Below are positions 51,807 through 60,165 of a DNA stretch of 64,000 nt, piece by piece. Source of the DNA: an uncultured Faecalibacterium sp. (lineage in GTDB: Bacteria > Bacillota > Clostridia > Oscillospirales > Ruminococcaceae); assembly GCA_934513205.1 (NCBI GenBank), contig CAKSWU010000001.1, forward strand, positions 212,273 through 276,272, written 5' to 3'. The stretch's first letter is position 1. The number at the start of each line of letters is the position of its first letter. Made by a program: the position numbers and the translations under genes. A model generated the notes under the pieces. It ran no database searches. It had not been told where the DNA came from and saw only the letters and a list, made by a program, of their open reading frames with translations.

Positions 51807-52541
51807 TCACTCCGTGCACGGCCGGTCCGGGGCAGGGTCCTCATCCACCATGCGGTAGCCCACGCCAAGCTCATTGAGGATATAGGAGTTGCTGCCCGGG
51901 CGGCTGCCCAGCTTTTTGCGGATGTTTGCCATGTTCACCTGCAGTTTTTTGGTGCTGCCCACATCCGTATCGCCCCAAATGGCCTTGACGATGGCGGCGT
52001 AGGTCATCACCCGGCCTGCGTGCTGGGACAAAAATGCCACGATGTTGTATTCAGTCTGCGTCAGGCGGACCTCTTCCCCTTCCACAAAGACCTTGCGGCG
52101 GTCATAGTTGATGCGCAGCCCCTGTGCACAGAACTCGCCGCAGGGTGCACTGCCCAAAGCGGCGCCGTAACGGTTCAGCCGCAGCGCAGCCCGCACCCGA
52201 GCCAGCAGCTCGCCGGTGCCAAAGGGTTTGGTGATGTAGTCGTTGGCTCCCAGATCCAGCGCTTCCACCTTGTCCTGCTCATCGGTACGGGCTGACAGCA
52301 CAATGATGGGGGTCATGTACTTCTGGCGCACTGCGCGGATCAGCTCCTGCCCGTCCCGATCCGGCAGCCCCAGATCCAGGATCACCAGATCCGGATTGTG
52401 CGAGGCAAACAGGGTCAGTCCCATGGTACAGGTGTGAGCCACCAGCGCCTGATAGCCGTTGGTGGTCAGCAGCATCTCGATAAAGCTGCAGATGTTGGCC
52501 TCGTCCTCCACGATCAGCACCTTGAATTTATTGTTGCTCAT
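51807..52541 (-). CDS. OmpR-family response regulator, KdpE-like
   Basis: 244 residues. The receiver domain has VEDEANICSFIE, the phosphorylated aspartate in LVILDLGLPD at about 54, and the lysine in YITKPFG near 106. The C-terminal winged helix has EVRLTQTEYNIVAFLSQHAGRVMTY and STKKLQVNMANIRKKLG. ATG 52541 is chosen because GGAGG lies 9 bases upstream; it overlaps the end of the sensor kinase gene by 14 bases. Resemblance to KdpE is from sequence style and the DUF4118-type partner. Confidence 0.92.
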   Translation of the reverse strand: MSNNKFKVLIVEDEANICSFIEMLLTTNGYQALVAHTCTMGLTLFASHNPDLVILDLGLPDRDGQELIRAVRQKYMTPIIVLSARTDEQDKVEALDLGANDYITKPFGTGELLARVRAALRLNRYGAALGSAPCGEFCAQGLRINYDRRKVFVEGEEVRLTQTEYNIVAFLSQHAGRVMTYAAIVKAIWGDTDVGSTKKLQVNMANIRKKLGSRPGSNSYILNELGVGYRMVDEDPAPDRPCTE

Positions 52542-53610
52542 CTTCTGCATCCTCCAGTTCGATCTCCTCCGTCTCCAGCCAGAACCGGATGACGGTGCCC
52601 TCGCCCACGCGGCTCTCGGCCTGGATCTCGCCGCCGTGGGCCTTGATGATGGCGGCGCAAACCGACAGCCCGATGCCCATGCCGTGCTTTCCGCTGTCTG
52701 CCGGGGCCTGTGTATCACCTGCCACGCCGCTGAACAGCCTGCGCAGCTGCTCTTTGGGAATGCCGCAGCCATCATCCACCACCTCGAAAATGGCGCGGCG
52801 TCCCAGCGTGAACACCCGCAGGGTCAGCTTTGTCATGCCTTCGGCGTGCAGGGCGGCGTTTTCCAGCAGGTTCATCAGCACCTGCTGGATCAGCATGGAG
52901 TCCATGGGGATCACGATAAAGGCATCCGGCAGGTCCAGCTGCACGGTCACATCCGGGTAGCGCTTGCGGAACTTGACCAGCACCGTGTCCAGCAGCTCAT
53001 CCAGCACCGTGGGAGTCTTTTGCAGGTTCACGTTTCCTCCGTCGATGCGGGTGACGGACAGCAGGTTCTCCACCATACGGTTCAGCCACTGGGCATCGCT
53101 GCAGGCGTCCCGCAGCAGCTTGATGGTCTGCTCGCGCTCCAGCGAGTCGTAATTTTCAATGACGGTGGAGCATGCACCATAAATGGAGGTCAGCGGGGTG
53201 CGCAGGTCGTGAGAGACGGCACGCAGCAGGTTTGCCCGCATTTTTTCGCGCTCGTTTTCCATGCGCAGCTGGTCCTGTTTTTTGCCCCGGGTGGTGACGG
53301 CACTGGTCATAATGGACACCACCAGCATCACCAGCCCGGAAAACAGGTTTTCCGGCAGGGTGAAGTTGAAGGCCAGATAGGGCGACAGAAAGGCAAAGTT
53401 CACCGCCAGCACGCTGATGAGCGAAGCCGCCACGCCCCAGAAATAGCCATCCGTATACATAGACGTAATAAATACTGCCAGCATAAAAATCAGCATGGCA
53501 ACGCCGTCGATGCGCCCTGTGATCGCCTGCGTCAGCACCACCATGCCAAAGGCAGTGCACAGCGCACAGGTCATCAGCAGGGCATCCTGCAGCGGGGTCT
53601 TTTCTTTCAC
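52528..53610 (-). CDS. Sensor histidine kinase, short KdpD-like
   Basis: 360 residues with a GTG start at 53610. The N-terminus has four hydrophobic helices (about 10-105) with VNFAFLSPYLAF typical of the DUF4118/KdpD membrane domain. Then the H-box AVSHDLRTPLTSIYG at about 131, N-box NLLENAALHAEG at about 249, and VDDGCGIPKEQL and GKHGMGIGLSV. The large N-terminal KdpD and universal-stress domains are absent. No kdpFABC genes lie nearby, so the target is unknown; the TrkH-like gene in this window is one possibility. A -10 TATAAT lies at 53652-53657. Confidence 0.9.
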   Translation of the reverse strand: MKEKTPLQDALLMTCALCTAFGMVVLTQAITGRIDGVAMLIFMLAVFITSMYTDGYFWGVAASLISVLAVNFAFLSPYLAFNFTLPENLFSGLVMLVVSIMTSAVTTRGKKQDQLRMENEREKMRANLLRAVSHDLRTPLTSIYGACSTVIENYDSLEREQTIKLLRDACSDAQWLNRMVENLLSVTRIDGGNVNLQKTPTVLDELLDTVLVKFRKRYPDVTVQLDLPDAFIVIPMDSMLIQQVLMNLLENAALHAEGMTKLTLRVFTLGRRAIFEVVDDGCGIPKEQLRRLFSGVAGDTQAPADSGKHGMGIGLSVCAAIIKAHGGEIQAESRVGEGTVIRFWLETEEIELEDAEDEQQ

Positions 53611-53726
53611 GGGATCACCGGCCTTCCGAAAGGATCATTTCTCAGATCTTTATTATACCATATCCCTCATTAAAGAAACAGCAAAAAACCTTTGCCGCCG
53701 GGCGTTCCGGGCACACTGCTGCCCAT

Positions 53727-53755
53727 TTGACAGCCGTGTTTTTCCGGAGTAGAAT
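53727..53755 (+). promoter_or_regulatory. Promoter of the threonine-aldolase-like gene
   Basis: TTGACA, 17 bases, TAGAAT, 41 bases before the start codon. Confidence 0.75.
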
Positions 53756-53796
53756 AGTCGTATCGTCACATTCATTTTTGGGATCAGGAGCGTTCT

Positions 53797-54819
53797 ATGC
53801 TGTATTTTGAAAACGACTATTGTGAGGGTGCACACCCCGCCATTCTGGAAAAGCTGATGCAGACCAACTTTGAAAAAGTCCCCGGCTACGGCACCGACCC
53901 TTATTGCGCCAGTGCCAGGCAGAAGATCCGCACCGCCTGCGGCTGTCCGGAGGCGGATGTGTTCTTCATCTCCGGCGGCACCCAGACCAACGCCATCGTC
54001 ATCGCGTCCATGCTGCAGCGCTGGCAGGGCGTGCTGGCTGCTGCCACCGGTCACGTTGCCGGTCACGAGGCCGGTGCCATCGAGTACACCGGCCACAAGG
54101 TCATCGCCCTGCCTGCCCACGAGGGCAAGGTGAGCGCCGCGGATGTGCGGGACTGGTGCGCTACCTTCTATGCCGATGCCAACCACGACCACATGGTCTT
54201 TCCCGGCATGGTGTACATCTCGCACCCTTCCGAATACGGCACCCTGTATTCCAAAGCCGAGCTGGAAGCCCTGTCGGCGGTCTGCAAGCAGTACCGGATG
54301 CCCCTGTTTTTGGACGGTGCGCGGCTGGGCTACGGACTGATGGCAAAGGGCACCGATGTGACCCTTGCGGACATTGCCCGGCTCACCGATGTATTCTACA
54401 TCGGCGGCACCAAGGTGGGCGCACTGTGCGGCGAAGCCGTGGTGTTCCCCCACGGTGCCCCCGCCCACTTTATGACCATGGTCAAGCAGCAGGGCGCGCT
54501 GCTGGCAAAGGGCCGTTTGCTGGGCCTGCAGTTCGACGTGCTGTTCACCGATGATCTGTACACCCGCATCAGTCAGAATGCCATCGACACCGCCGACCGC
54601 CTGCGGGAGGGTCTTGCCGCAAAGGGCTACCGCTTCTACATGGACTCGCCCACCAATCAGGTGTTCCCCATTCTGGAAAATGTCCAGCTCGCTGCACTGG
54701 AAGGCAAAGCAAAGTTCGGTTTCTGGGAGAAATACGATGACACCCACACCGTCATGCGCATTGCCACCAGCTGGGCCACCCGCATGGAAGAGATCGAGCA
54801 GCTGCTCTGCCTGATGTAA
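53797..54819 (+). CDS. Threonine-aldolase-like PLP lyase
   Basis: 340 residues of the beta-eliminating lyase / low-specificity L-threonine aldolase family, which splits threonine or allo-threonine to glycine and acetaldehyde. Motifs are NDYCEGAHP at the N-terminus, FISGGTQTNAIVI near 58, ATGHVAGHEAGAIEYTGHK near 85, PLFLDGARLGYGL near 165 and the PLP lysine in YIGGTKVGALCGEA near 205. AGGAG lies upstream of ATG 53797. Substrate not certain from sequence. Confidence 0.88.
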   Translation: MLYFENDYCEGAHPAILEKLMQTNFEKVPGYGTDPYCASARQKIRTACGCPEADVFFISGGTQTNAIVIASMLQRWQGVLAAATGHVAGHEAGAIEYTGHKVIALPAHEGKVSAADVRDWCATFYADANHDHMVFPGMVYISHPSEYGTLYSKAELEALSAVCKQYRMPLFLDGARLGYGLMAKGTDVTLADIARLTDVFYIGGTKVGALCGEAVVFPHGAPAHFMTMVKQQGALLAKGRLLGLQFDVLFTDDLYTRISQNAIDTADRLREGLAAKGYRFYMDSPTNQVFPILENVQLAALEGKAKFGFWEKYDDTHTVMRIATSWATRMEEIEQLLCLM

Positions 54820-54850
54820 CACTGCCGCCCGCACTGCTCTGAACAACGAA

Positions 54851-54896
54851 AAACAGGTGTGCTTTTCCCCAGAGGGAGAGGCGCACCTGTTTTTTG
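54851..54896. terminator. Bidirectional terminator
   Basis: AAACAGGTGTGC pairs with GCGCACCTGTTT and is flanked by A and T runs between convergent genes. Confidence 0.9.
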
Positions 54897-54919
54897 ATCT
54901 TTTGCGCGGCAGCAGCGCG

Positions 54920-56137
54920 TTACCCAAACAGACTTTTTGTGTTGTGCATATAGACCGACAGCACCAGACCGACACAGATATACAGCATCAGCACCGAGCT
55001 TCCGCCCGCCGAATAGAACGGCAGCGTGACGCCGATGACTGGCAGCACCCGCAGGTTCATGCCCACGTTCACGGCGATCTGCGCCAGCAGGGCACCGCCG
55101 ATGCCGGCGCAGATATAGCTGCCCAGAAGGTCCTCGCTGCGGGCACCGGTGGCAAAGGTCTTGACCACCAGCGCCAGCAGCACCCCCAGCACGATGCAGC
55201 AGCCCACAAAGCCCATGCTGTTGCCGATCCAGCTGAGGATGAAGTCGTTGTGGGCGTTGGGCACGCTGTAATATTTCCCGCCGAACAGCCCGTTGCCAAA
55301 GATGCCGCCGGAGCCAATGGCGATCTCGCCCCGCTGCTGCTGGTAGATGATGTTCTTCCACACCGCCTCGCTGGGTGCCCAGCCGGTCGTGTTCTCCGGG
55401 TCGATGACCGCCAGGATGCGGTACCACTGGTAGCCCTTGCCGATCTTGTCGCTGAAAAAGGCAAAGGCCGCAGCCACTGCCGCACCGGCAGCCGCGACCG
55501 CCCCGATGATGTATTTCCAGCTCAGCCCCGCTGCAAACATCATGCTGCAGCCGATGATGCCGTAGATGATGGCGGTACCGTCATCGCCCTGCACATGGAT
55601 GATGGCAATGGGCACCAGCAGATGCAGCAGAAGCTTTGCCAGCTCCTTGGGCTCGTTGATCCGGCTGCGTACATTATTAAGATGCATGGCAAAGGTCAGG
55701 ATGAAGCTGATCTTTGCCAGCTCGGTGGGCTGGAAGGTAAAGCCCCCCAGCTTGTACCACGAGTAGTTGTCCGTATCGCCTGCATTGTAGCCGATGGTCA
55801 GCGGGCCGATGGCGACATTGCGGATGAACAGCGTGGGCAGCACCATGCCCCAGGTCACTGCCACATGCAGCGGCCACACCTTGACAAGGCTGCGGTAGTC
55901 CACGCAGGACAGCAGCAGCGCCACCACGATGCCAATGGCTGCGGCACCCGCCTGCACCAAGGCGCGGCGGTAATCTCCGATGCCGGTAACGGCTCCGGTC
56001 AACTCATCCACGGCAAAGCCGCTGCCCTGCTTGGTCGCCCACGAGGCCAGCGCCAGCACCGCCATCCCGCTGCTGAACAGACACAGCAGCAGATAGAATT
56101 TGTCCGTCCGCCTCCAATATTGTCGAATGCTTTCCAT
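54920..56137 (-). CDS. rodA: RodA/FtsW/SpoVE-family glycan polymerase, RodA-like
   Basis: 405 residues with about ten hydrophobic helices. SEDS proteins polymerise peptidoglycan with a partner transpeptidase; RodA works in cell elongation. Signatures are FTFQPTELAKISFI at about 148, GDDGTAIIYG near 200, GGIFGNGLFGG, NAHNDFILSWIGNSMGFVG near 300, and VIGVTLPFYSAGGSS near 365. ATG 56137 has GAAAGGTGG upstream; the frame opens at 56284 without one. RodA rather than FtsW is a judgement from the opening helices. Confidence 0.88.
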   Translation of the reverse strand: MESIRQYWRRTDKFYLLLCLFSSGMAVLALASWATKQGSGFAVDELTGAVTGIGDYRRALVQAGAAAIGIVVALLLSCVDYRSLVKVWPLHVAVTWGMVLPTLFIRNVAIGPLTIGYNAGDTDNYSWYKLGGFTFQPTELAKISFILTFAMHLNNVRSRINEPKELAKLLLHLLVPIAIIHVQGDDGTAIIYGIIGCSMMFAAGLSWKYIIGAVAAAGAAVAAAFAFFSDKIGKGYQWYRILAVIDPENTTGWAPSEAVWKNIIYQQQRGEIAIGSGGIFGNGLFGGKYYSVPNAHNDFILSWIGNSMGFVGCCIVLGVLLALVVKTFATGARSEDLLGSYICAGIGGALLAQIAVNVGMNLRVLPVIGVTLPFYSAGGSSVLMLYICVGLVLSVYMHNTKSLFG

Positions 56138-56209
56138 GAAAGCACCACCTTTCTGAATTGCGCGATGCCGGGTCCCGCTGCAAAGGGCGGCAGAAACCCA
56201 GTTTATCTT

Positions 56210-56238
56210 ATTATACACATCCCCCGCAGCCTTTGCAA
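56210..56238 (-). promoter_or_regulatory. Promoter of rodA
   Basis: On the minus strand TTGCAA, 17 bases, TATAAT, about 73 bases before the start. Confidence 0.7.
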
Positions 56239-56277
56239 TCGCCACCCGTGACAGCTTTGCGAAATCCGGCGCGGAGC

Positions 56278-56306
56278 TTGACAAAGCCCTCGGGACATTC
56301 TACAAT
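56278..56306 (+). promoter_or_regulatory. Promoter of the caspase-like gene
   Basis: TTGACA, 17 bases, TACAAT. The leader of about 125 bases has GC-rich stems at 56351-56390. Confidence 0.7.
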
Positions 56307-56436
56307 GAATACATGCGCAATGCTTTTTTACAAAGAAGCGTCAAAGCATTGCAAAACGACCGGTTTCCGGTCCGGCAGGCACCGCCTGCCGTAAAAGGGG
56401 ACGTGCAATGGTGTGCCGTCCCGGAGGGATGGAAGT

Positions 56437-57621
56437 ATGATACATCAATTCAAGCGCCGTCTGGCCTGTCTGGTGTGCGCGCTGGCTCTGCTGGCCGCCA
56501 GTCTGCCGACGGCTTTTGCCGCCCCGTCTGCCCCGGCAGAACCGGCGGCACAGACCCTGTCGGCCTCCGATGTAAAGGCCATGCAGCAGGCAGACGACGC
56601 GGTCGCTGCCCTGACCGGCAGCGCCGACTTTGAGCAGATGTCCCCGGCGCAGCGCAGCACCGCCGCGCTGGAACAGCTGGACCAGCTGATCCGGCAGGGA
56701 CTTGTGGAGAAAGACTCGGTTTATGCCGATGACGAAAACGGCATGATCAGCTTTGCCTACACCTGCGGCGCGCTGGGCGGCATCCTTGTGTCGGACGAGG
56801 ACCCGGAGGAGACGGTGCTGTCCGCACTGCCGGACGAAACTCTGGATGCTCAGCTGCAGCTGGTGGCCGAAAACAGGCGGGTGGGCACGGCGGTGATCTA
56901 CTATGCCTTTGACAACACGGTCAACTCCTCCCGCTACCCCTATTATTCCTACATGCGATCCTACTGGGACTCTCTGGGGCTGCAGACCCGGCTGGATACC
57001 GATGTCACCCTGTCGGACCTGCGGAAAATGGGCAGCTATGATCTGTGCATCCTGAGCACCCACGGTGCCTACTACACCTATCAATACGGCTGGCTGATCA
57101 AAAAGACTGCGACCTGCCCGCTGATCCTGCTCACCGAACGGTCCAGCTTCTGGAACGATCTGCGCTACGGCTTCGATCTGCTCAGCCACCGGGTCGTGAA
57201 GATCAACGGCATGTACGCCGCCACAAGCGATTTCTTCCGCAGCGCCTACCGGGGCAGCGGCATCGTGCTCAGCGAGACCTGTGAGTTTTACGGCAAGAAC
57301 GGTCATGTGGACACCTCCATTGCAGACGGACTGCTGGCTGCCGGCGCAAAAGCCGTGGCAGGCTATGTGAACAACGTCTACGCGGTATACTCCCGCAGTA
57401 TGCTGTGGACCATGGTGAACCGCATGATCGGGGGCGACACCCTTGCCGATGCCGCCGTTTATGCCAAAAATGCCTATGGCACCGATGACATCCTGTGGTA
57501 TTCCGGGCAGGGCGGCAAGCGTCCGCATGCAGCTGCCAGCTATCTGATACTCAGCGGTGACCGGCTCGTCACCCTGCCGGACCCCTACTTGGAAGAGGAG
57601 AGCGCGTCCCTTGCCGCATAA
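56437..57621 (+). CDS. Secreted clan-CD (caspase/gingipain/CHAT-like) protein
   Basis: 394 residues. A signal peptide (RRLACLVCALALLAASLPTAFA, cleavage near residue 28) points to export. A candidate dyad fits clan CD cysteine peptidases: histidine 209 in ILSTHGAYYT, and cysteine 282 in VLSETCEFYG, each after a hydrophobic strand, then SIADGLLAAGAKAVAGYVNNVY as in CHAT and caspase-like folds. GGAGG precedes ATG 56437; the frame opens at 56413. It stands alone between rodA (divergent) and tsaE. No anchor or membrane helix is seen at the C-terminus. Substrate unknown. Confidence 0.7.
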   Translation: MIHQFKRRLACLVCALALLAASLPTAFAAPSAPAEPAAQTLSASDVKAMQQADDAVAALTGSADFEQMSPAQRSTAALEQLDQLIRQGLVEKDSVYADDENGMISFAYTCGALGGILVSDEDPEETVLSALPDETLDAQLQLVAENRRVGTAVIYYAFDNTVNSSRYPYYSYMRSYWDSLGLQTRLDTDVTLSDLRKMGSYDLCILSTHGAYYTYQYGWLIKKTATCPLILLTERSSFWNDLRYGFDLLSHRVVKINGMYAATSDFFRSAYRGSGIVLSETCEFYGKNGHVDTSIADGLLAAGAKAVAGYVNNVYAVYSRSMLWTMVNRMIGGDTLADAAVYAKNAYGTDDILWYSGQGGKRPHAAASYLILSGDRLVTLPDPYLEEESASLAA

Positions 57622-57625
57622 GCCA

Positions 57626-57654
57626 TTGCGCTTTTGCACAAAGTATATTATACT
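57626..57654 (+). promoter_or_regulatory. Promoter of tsaE-tsaB
   Basis: TTGCGC, 17 bases, TATACT, 53 bases before the tsaE start. Confidence 0.65.
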
Positions 57655-57707
57655 AGGGGATGGCAGAGTTTTCTGCCATTCCTTTTGTTGTGTATGAGGT
57701 AAACTTC

Positions 57708-58133
57708 ATGTCGGAATATATCACCCACTCCCGCGCCGAGACGGTGGCGCTGGGCAGACGCATGGCTGCGGTGCTGGCCCCCGGATCCCTCATTGCCTAC
57801 ACCGGCGGTCTGGGGGCGGGCAAGACCGCCTTCACCGAGGGCCTTGCCGAGGGTCTGGGCTGCACCGACCCGGTGTCCAGCCCCACCTTTGCCATCGTGA
57901 ACTACTACCGGGGTCCCCGTCCGCTGGCGCACTTCGACCTGTACCGCATCTCCACCGAGAACGACCTGTGCGCCGCAGGTTTCTACGATTATCTGGATCA
58001 GGGTGCCATCGTAGCCGCCGAGTGGAGCGAGAACTTTGCCGACCTGCTGGCGCTGGAACACCCCATCCGGGTCCACATCGACCGGCTGGACGACACCACC
58101 CGCAGGATCACCATCGAGGGGGTAACGCTATGA
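57708..58133 (+). CDS. tsaE: tRNA threonylcarbamoyladenosine biosynthesis ATPase
   Basis: 141 residues. TsaE is the ATPase that assists TsaB-TsaD in making t6A in tRNAs reading ANN codons. The P-loop GGLGAGKTAF is at about residues 33-42, followed by SSPTFAIVNYYRG near 65 and HFDLYRI. ATG 57708 has GAGG upstream; the open frame from 57660 includes noncoding leader. It overlaps tsaB as ATGA. Confidence 0.94.
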   Translation: MSEYITHSRAETVALGRRMAAVLAPGSLIAYTGGLGAGKTAFTEGLAEGLGCTDPVSSPTFAIVNYYRGPRPLAHFDLYRISTENDLCAAGFYDYLDQGAIVAAEWSENFADLLALEHPIRVHIDRLDDTTRRITIEGVTL

Positions 58134-58846
58134 ACATTCTGGCCGTAGACACCGCGGGCAAGACCGCCGGTGTGGCGCTGCTGCAGGACGACCGCCTGCT
58201 GTACGAGGTGTATCTGGACGGCGGCATGACCCACAGCGAGACGCTGATGCCCATGATCGACACCTGTCTGAAGCTGTGCGGGCTGCGCTGCGCCGACATC
58301 GACCTGTACGGCGTGAACGCCGGGCCCGGCAGCTTTACCGGTCTGCGCATCGGTCTGGCTGCGGTGAAGGGGCTGGCCTTCCCGCAGGAGACCCTGTGTG
58401 CCCCGGTCTCCACGCTGGAAGCGCTGGCTGCCGCCCACACCGGCGAGGGCACTGTGCTGTGCGCGCTGGACGCCCGCCGTGCACAGGTGTACAGCGCAGC
58501 GTTCGACCTTGCCGACCACCGCCGCCTGCTGGAGGATGACGCCCGGGCGGTGGCGGACCTTGAGGAATTTGTAGAAAATTGCAAAAAGCCTCTGTTTTTT
58601 GTTGGTGACGGCGCATCTCTGTGCTATAATAAGTACAAGAATGTGCCGGGCGTGCTGGAAACGCCCCCGGCCCTGCGCGGCGGGCGGGCAGCTGCCGTGG
58701 CGCTGGTGGCAAAGCAGATGGCACAAGCCGGTCAGGCTGTGCTGCCGGAAGCGCTGCTGCCGGACTATCACCGTCTGAGTCAGGCGGAGCGGGAGCGGGC
58801 CGAGCGCCTTGCTGCCGAAGCCGCAGCAAATAAACCGCAGACTTGA
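58130..58846 (+). CDS. tsaB: tRNA threonylcarbamoyladenosine biosynthesis protein TsaB
   Basis: 238 residues. TsaB is the inactive homologue that pairs with TsaD in the t6A complex. The fold shows LAVDTAGKTAGVALLQ at the start, THSETLMPMID near 37, and VNAGPGSFTGLRIGLAAVKGLAF at about 62-84. The C-terminal part is Ala/Glu-rich. tsaD is not adjacent. A TATAAT inside the gene (58625) is probably fortuitous. Confidence 0.95.
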   Translation: MNILAVDTAGKTAGVALLQDDRLLYEVYLDGGMTHSETLMPMIDTCLKLCGLRCADIDLYGVNAGPGSFTGLRIGLAAVKGLAFPQETLCAPVSTLEALAAAHTGEGTVLCALDARRAQVYSAAFDLADHRRLLEDDARAVADLEEFVENCKKPLFFVGDGASLCYNKYKNVPGVLETPPALRGGRAAAVALVAKQMAQAGQAVLPEALLPDYHRLSQAERERAERLAAEAAANKPQT

Positions 58847-58874
58847 GCGGTTCAGGAAAGAAAGGAACGTACCC

Positions 58875-59321
58875 ATGGCAAAACCCATCGCACTTGCCGC
58901 CGACCACGGCGGATTTGAACTGAAGGAAGCTGTTAAGGCCCATCTGGAGGAGCTGGGACTCGAATACATCGACTTCGGCACCCACAGCACCGACAGCGTG
59001 GACTACCCCGACATGGCTGTGCCCGCCTGCGACGCCGTTGTCCGCGGCGAATGCGACAAGGCGCTGCTGTTCTGCGGTACCGGCGTGGGCATCAGCATGG
59101 CTGCCAACAAGATCAAGGGCATCCGCGCCTGCTGCTGCTCCGACAGCTTCAGCTGTGAATATACCCGCCGCCACAACGATGCCAACGCCCTGTGCATGGG
59201 CGGGCGCGTCGTGGGTGCAGGTCTGGCCTGCCAGCTGGTGGATCTCTTCCTGAACACCCAGTTCGAGGGCGGACGGCATCAGCGCCGCATCGACAAGCTG
59301 ACCGCACTGGAGAACCGCTGA
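58875..59321 (+). CDS. rpiB: Ribose-5-phosphate isomerase B
   Basis: 148 residues. RpiB interconverts ribose 5-phosphate and ribulose 5-phosphate. Motifs are ALAADHGGFELKE at the N-terminus, the catalytic cysteine region LLFCGTGVGISMAANK at about 66, and CEYTRRHNDANALCMGGR near 95. ATG 58875 follows AAAGGAACG 28 bases after tsaB. The short region to upp holds small inverted repeats (59328-59361) but no clear terminator. Confidence 0.94.
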   Translation: MAKPIALAADHGGFELKEAVKAHLEELGLEYIDFGTHSTDSVDYPDMAVPACDAVVRGECDKALLFCGTGVGISMAANKIKGIRACCCSDSFSCEYTRRHNDANALCMGGRVVGAGLACQLVDLFLNTQFEGGRHQRRIDKLTALENR

Positions 59322-59406
59322 TCTGCTCAAGGAGCAGGCGGAGCCGTTGCGGCTCGTGATTCCGTACCCGATAGAGTCATCTATTTAAAATAAGGAGCGT
59401 GTTTTT

Positions 59407-60033
59407 ATGACCCCGATGATCGTTGAGCACCCGTTGCTGCAGCACAAGCTGAGCATTCTGCGCAACAAGCAGACCGGCACCAAGGAGTTCCGTGACCTCG
59501 TTGGTGAGATCGCGACCCTGCTGTGCTACGAAGCCACCCGTGATCTGCCTCTGGAAGAGGTGGAGATCGAGACTCCCATCACCATGGCCCGCACCAAGGT
59601 GCTGGCAGGCCGCAAGCTGGCTCTGGTGCCCATCCTGCGCGCAGGCATGGGCATGCTGGACGGCATGCTGACCCTGCTGCCTGCTGCCAAGGTGGGCTTC
59701 ATCGGCCTGTATCGTGATGAGACGACCCTGCAGCCCGTGGAGTACTTCTGCAAGCTGCCGCAGGACATCGCCGAGCGTGACGTTCTGGTGCTGGATCCCA
59801 TGCTGGCCACCGGCGGCAGCGCCATCGACGCCATCACCCAGATCAAGAAGCATGGCGCAAAGCGCATCAAGTTCATCGGTCTGATCGCTGCTCCGGAAGG
59901 CATCAAGGCGCTGCACGAGGCACACCCGGATGTGGACATCTACCTCGGTGCAGAGGACAGCTGCCTGAACGAGAACGGCTACATCGTTCCCGGTCTGGGC
60001 GATGCCGGCGACCGCATCTACGGCACCAAGTAA
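59407..60033 (+). CDS. upp: Uracil phosphoribosyltransferase
   Basis: 208 residues, exactly the usual size. It makes UMP from uracil and PRPP for pyrimidine salvage. Signatures are HPLLQHKLSILRNKQT at the start, PILRAGMGMLDGM near 78, the PRPP loop LDPMLATGGSAIDAI near 130 and PGLGDAGDRIYGTK at the C-terminus. AAGGAG precedes ATG 59407. Codon use is strongly biased, as in highly expressed genes. Confidence 0.97.
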   Translation: MTPMIVEHPLLQHKLSILRNKQTGTKEFRDLVGEIATLLCYEATRDLPLEEVEIETPITMARTKVLAGRKLALVPILRAGMGMLDGMLTLLPAAKVGFIGLYRDETTLQPVEYFCKLPQDIAERDVLVLDPMLATGGSAIDAITQIKKHGAKRIKFIGLIAAPEGIKALHEAHPDVDIYLGAEDSCLNENGYIVPGLGDAGDRIYGTK

Positions 60034-60053
60034 AAACAGCACAAGTCTTTTTG

Positions 60054-60087
60054 ACCGTCGCTTCCCACTCGGAAGCGGCGGTTTTTT
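60054..60087 (+). terminator. Terminator of upp
   Basis: ACCGTCGCTTCC pairs with GGAAGCGGCGGT (one G-T) and is followed by six T. Confidence 0.9.
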
Positions 60088-60115
60088 GCTGCGCGCTTCC
60101 GGCCCGCACAACAAA

Positions 60116-60161
60116 CAAGGCCGCTGCACGGTGGTACCATGCAGCGGCCTTGTGTTTTTTT
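60116..60161. terminator. Terminator after ilvD
   Basis: CAAGGCCGCTGCA pairs with TGCAGCGGCCTTG around a 10-base loop, with a T-run on the plus side. It lies just past the ilvD stop and probably ends the ilv operon. Confidence 0.85.
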
Positions 60162-60165
60162 CAGG

